Shown: piece by piece, positions 62,894-64,000 of the stretch
Layout of the letters: each line of letters opens with the position of its first letter
Numbering within the stretch: position 1 is the first letter of the stretch
DNA from: an uncultured Bradyrhizobium sp.
GTDB lineage: Bacteria > Pseudomonadota > Alphaproteobacteria > Rhizobiales > Xanthobacteraceae
Direction: 5' to 3'
DNA length: 64,000 nt
NCBI RefSeq assembly: GCF_947648125.1
Contig: NZ_CANSMR010000007.1
Coordinates: 62,001 to 126,000, forward strand
The notes under the pieces: generated by a model
Database searches by the model: none
The model's input: only the letters and a program-made list of their open reading frames with translations
Told to the model about the DNA's origin: nothing
Made by a program: the position numbers and the translations under genes

Positions 62894-63418
62894 ATGCGGT
62901 GGCTATTGATTCCTATCTGGGCGGCGCTGCTCCTAACAAGCGCAGCCGTCCCAGCTCTTGCGCAACCAGCAGCGGACCGGACAAGAGCAACCGAAGCAAA
63001 GGCGGACCAATCGACCGGTGACCAAGCAAAAGCAGACCACGCAAAACAATTGGCGATCGAGGCTGCGGATTTGATCCGCAAGAAGGGGCTCGAAGGCGGT
63101 TGCGCAGAGATGCGCACTCCTGACGGTTATTTCTATCAGGGCGAGACCTACGCCTTCATCATGGACCTCAAGGGCGTTTGGCGATGCTTCCCACCGAAAC
63201 CTGCCGCCGAGGGCTTGTCTGCACTTGAGGTGCAGGACCCCGATGGAAAACTGCTGGTCAAGCAAATGAATGAGATCGCCACCACTAAAGGTGAAGGTTG
63301 GATCGACTATCGTTGGAATAATCCGGCGACCGGGAGGATAGAACCCAAATCGACGTACGTGAAGCGCATTCTGGGAACCGATTTGTACGCGTGCTCCGGA
63401 TATTACAATTCAAAATAA
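62894..63418 (+). CDS. Secreted single-Cache domain protein 2
   Basis: The 174-residue protein has a signal peptide (LIPIWAALLLTSAAVPALAQ), a charged Ala/Lys-rich helix (KADQSTGDQAKADHAKQLAI) and a Cache domain that parallels the upstream gene: DGYFYQGETYAFIMDLKGVW, RCFPPKPAAEGLSALEVQDP and GEGWIDYRWNNPATGRIEPK. GAGGG lies seven bases before the ATG, and only 10 bases separate it from the upstream stop. The two genes are a tandem duplication that has diverged in the N-terminal linker. Confidence 0.9.
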   Translation: MRWLLIPIWAALLLTSAAVPALAQPAADRTRATEAKADQSTGDQAKADHAKQLAIEAADLIRKKGLEGGCAEMRTPDGYFYQGETYAFIMDLKGVWRCFPPKPAAEGLSALEVQDPDGKLLVKQMNEIATTKGEGWIDYRWNNPATGRIEPKSTYVKRILGTDLYACSGYYNSK

Positions 63419-63429
63419 GAGCAGTTGTA

Positions 63430-64000
63430 ATGATTCCAACGGGAGATCGCAAAGCAAGTTTTGCCTTTCGGAATCTTCCAGTATCGGTGAAGTTGGCTCT
63501 GGCGCCCCTCGTGGTGCTGATGCTGTTGCTGATTTCTGTCGCCTATTCGGTCTACCTGCTCGATCGCGAAGGGCGCGCCCTGGAAACCGTAGTCAAGGTC
63601 GCGTTTCAGCGAGCCGCCAGAGCTGAAAAGGTAGTCGAAAACGTCAACATTGCGCACGGTGCGGTGTCCCGGTTGCTGGCTCTGACGCAGTCCGGCATCG
63701 AAGAATCCAAGCTGGCCGCCTACGCCAACACCATGCGGCAGAATCTGGCAGAAGCTCAGGGCACCCTCGCGGATCTTCGCAAAGATCCTTCGCAACCCGC
63801 CGCAGAGCGTGAGGGCTGGGAAGACATCAACAGCAGCATGGAAATCTACGTTAAGGCGGCCGAGAAAGTCGTTACCATGGCCGCCCTGGACCGCACGCTG
63901 GCGATTCCGTTTCTCGCCGACGCCGACCAGAAATTCATGGAGTTGATCGCGAGGCTCGACAAGCTCTCACGCGCTGCCTCCGACGAAAGCCGAGCCACAT
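63430..64000 (+). CDS. Methyl-accepting chemotaxis-type receptor, N-terminal part (cut by window end)
   Basis: The frame begins MIPTGDRKASFAFRNLPVSV and has a membrane helix (LALAPLVVLMLLLISVAYSV) followed by a helical periplasmic region (RAEKVVENVNIAHGAVSRLL, LRKDPSQPAAEREGWEDINS) that looks like a four-helix-bundle (4HB/HBM-type) sensor. The second membrane helix, HAMP and output domain lie beyond the window, so it could be a chemoreceptor or a kinase. It begins 11 bases after the second Cache gene, which suggests that the three are one operon. Confidence 0.75.
   Translation, partial: MIPTGDRKASFAFRNLPVSVKLALAPLVVLMLLLISVAYSVYLLDREGRALETVVKVAFQRAARAEKVVENVNIAHGAVSRLLALTQSGIEESKLAAYANTMRQNLAEAQGTLADLRKDPSQPAAEREGWEDINSSMEIYVKAAEKVVTMAALDRTLAIPFLADADQKFMELIARLDKLSRAASDESRAT

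Overview
The window looks like chromosomal DNA from a slow-growing rhizobial alphaproteobacterium, most likely Bradyrhizobium or a close Nitrobacteraceae relative. It is GC-rich, has strong third-position G/C in its genes, is full of short palindromic intergenic repeats of the kind common in that group, and encodes typical family members (GlgX, a NarL-type two-component pair, many MscS, LysR and chemotaxis proteins, Bug receptors). No rRNA, tRNA, CRISPR array or complete insertion sequence was recognised.

Layout. 1-4.2 kb: a truncated isochorismatase-like hydrolase behind a MarR regulator, a PL5 alginate-lyase-like protein that lacks the catalytic His, and a histidine kinase/response regulator pair. 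4.3-7 kb: a tight three-gene operon encoding a coiled-coil protein, a membrane-spanning OmpA-domain protein with a possible roadblock-like cytosolic part, and a Rab/Ras-like small GTPase. 7-13.5 kb: small hypothetical genes, an autotransporter remnant, an Rrf2/methyltransferase operon, a TPR-glycosyltransferase-like protein and a HigBA-like toxin-antitoxin pair. 13.5-18 kb: a ClpS-zinc finger-AAA+ fusion divergent from a large MscS channel. 18-21 kb: a luciferase-like monooxygenase with flavin reductase, then an NmrA-like reductase. 21-29 kb: a secreted TPR protein pair, an actinobacterial-type DapD lying between a full sigma-54 activator gene and a relic of the 3' end of such a gene, and GlgX. 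29-36 kb: LysR/SnoaL-like/Bug genes, then a LysR plus flavoprotein cassette bounded by direct repeats of the radC 3' end, radC itself and a Tag-like glycosylase. 36-43.7 kb: TetR/MFS pair, Map, MscS, a CvrA-like antiporter and a proline-rich membrane protein. 43.8-48.6 kb: modABC interrupted by two hairpin elements, MepA and an L,D-transpeptidase. 49-64 kb: PAS-GGDEF-EAL protein, GFA protein with divergent LysR, GAF-cyclase, DUF1801, chemotaxis receptor, epoxide hydrolase, an AraC regulator divergent from an RTX-like repeat protein, and two secreted single-Cache proteins followed by a chemotaxis receptor cut by the window end.

The strongest candidates for undescribed biology are the ClpS-Zn-AAA+ fusion (one-chain N-degron adaptor plus unfoldase, with a changed recognition pocket) and the coiled-coil/OmpA/GTPase operon (a small GTPase apparently tied to a peptidoglycan-binding inner-membrane protein). 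The secreted Cache pair next to a receptor, the variant RTX repeat protein and the radC-bounded cassette come next. All identifications come from reading the sequence; no database search was possible.
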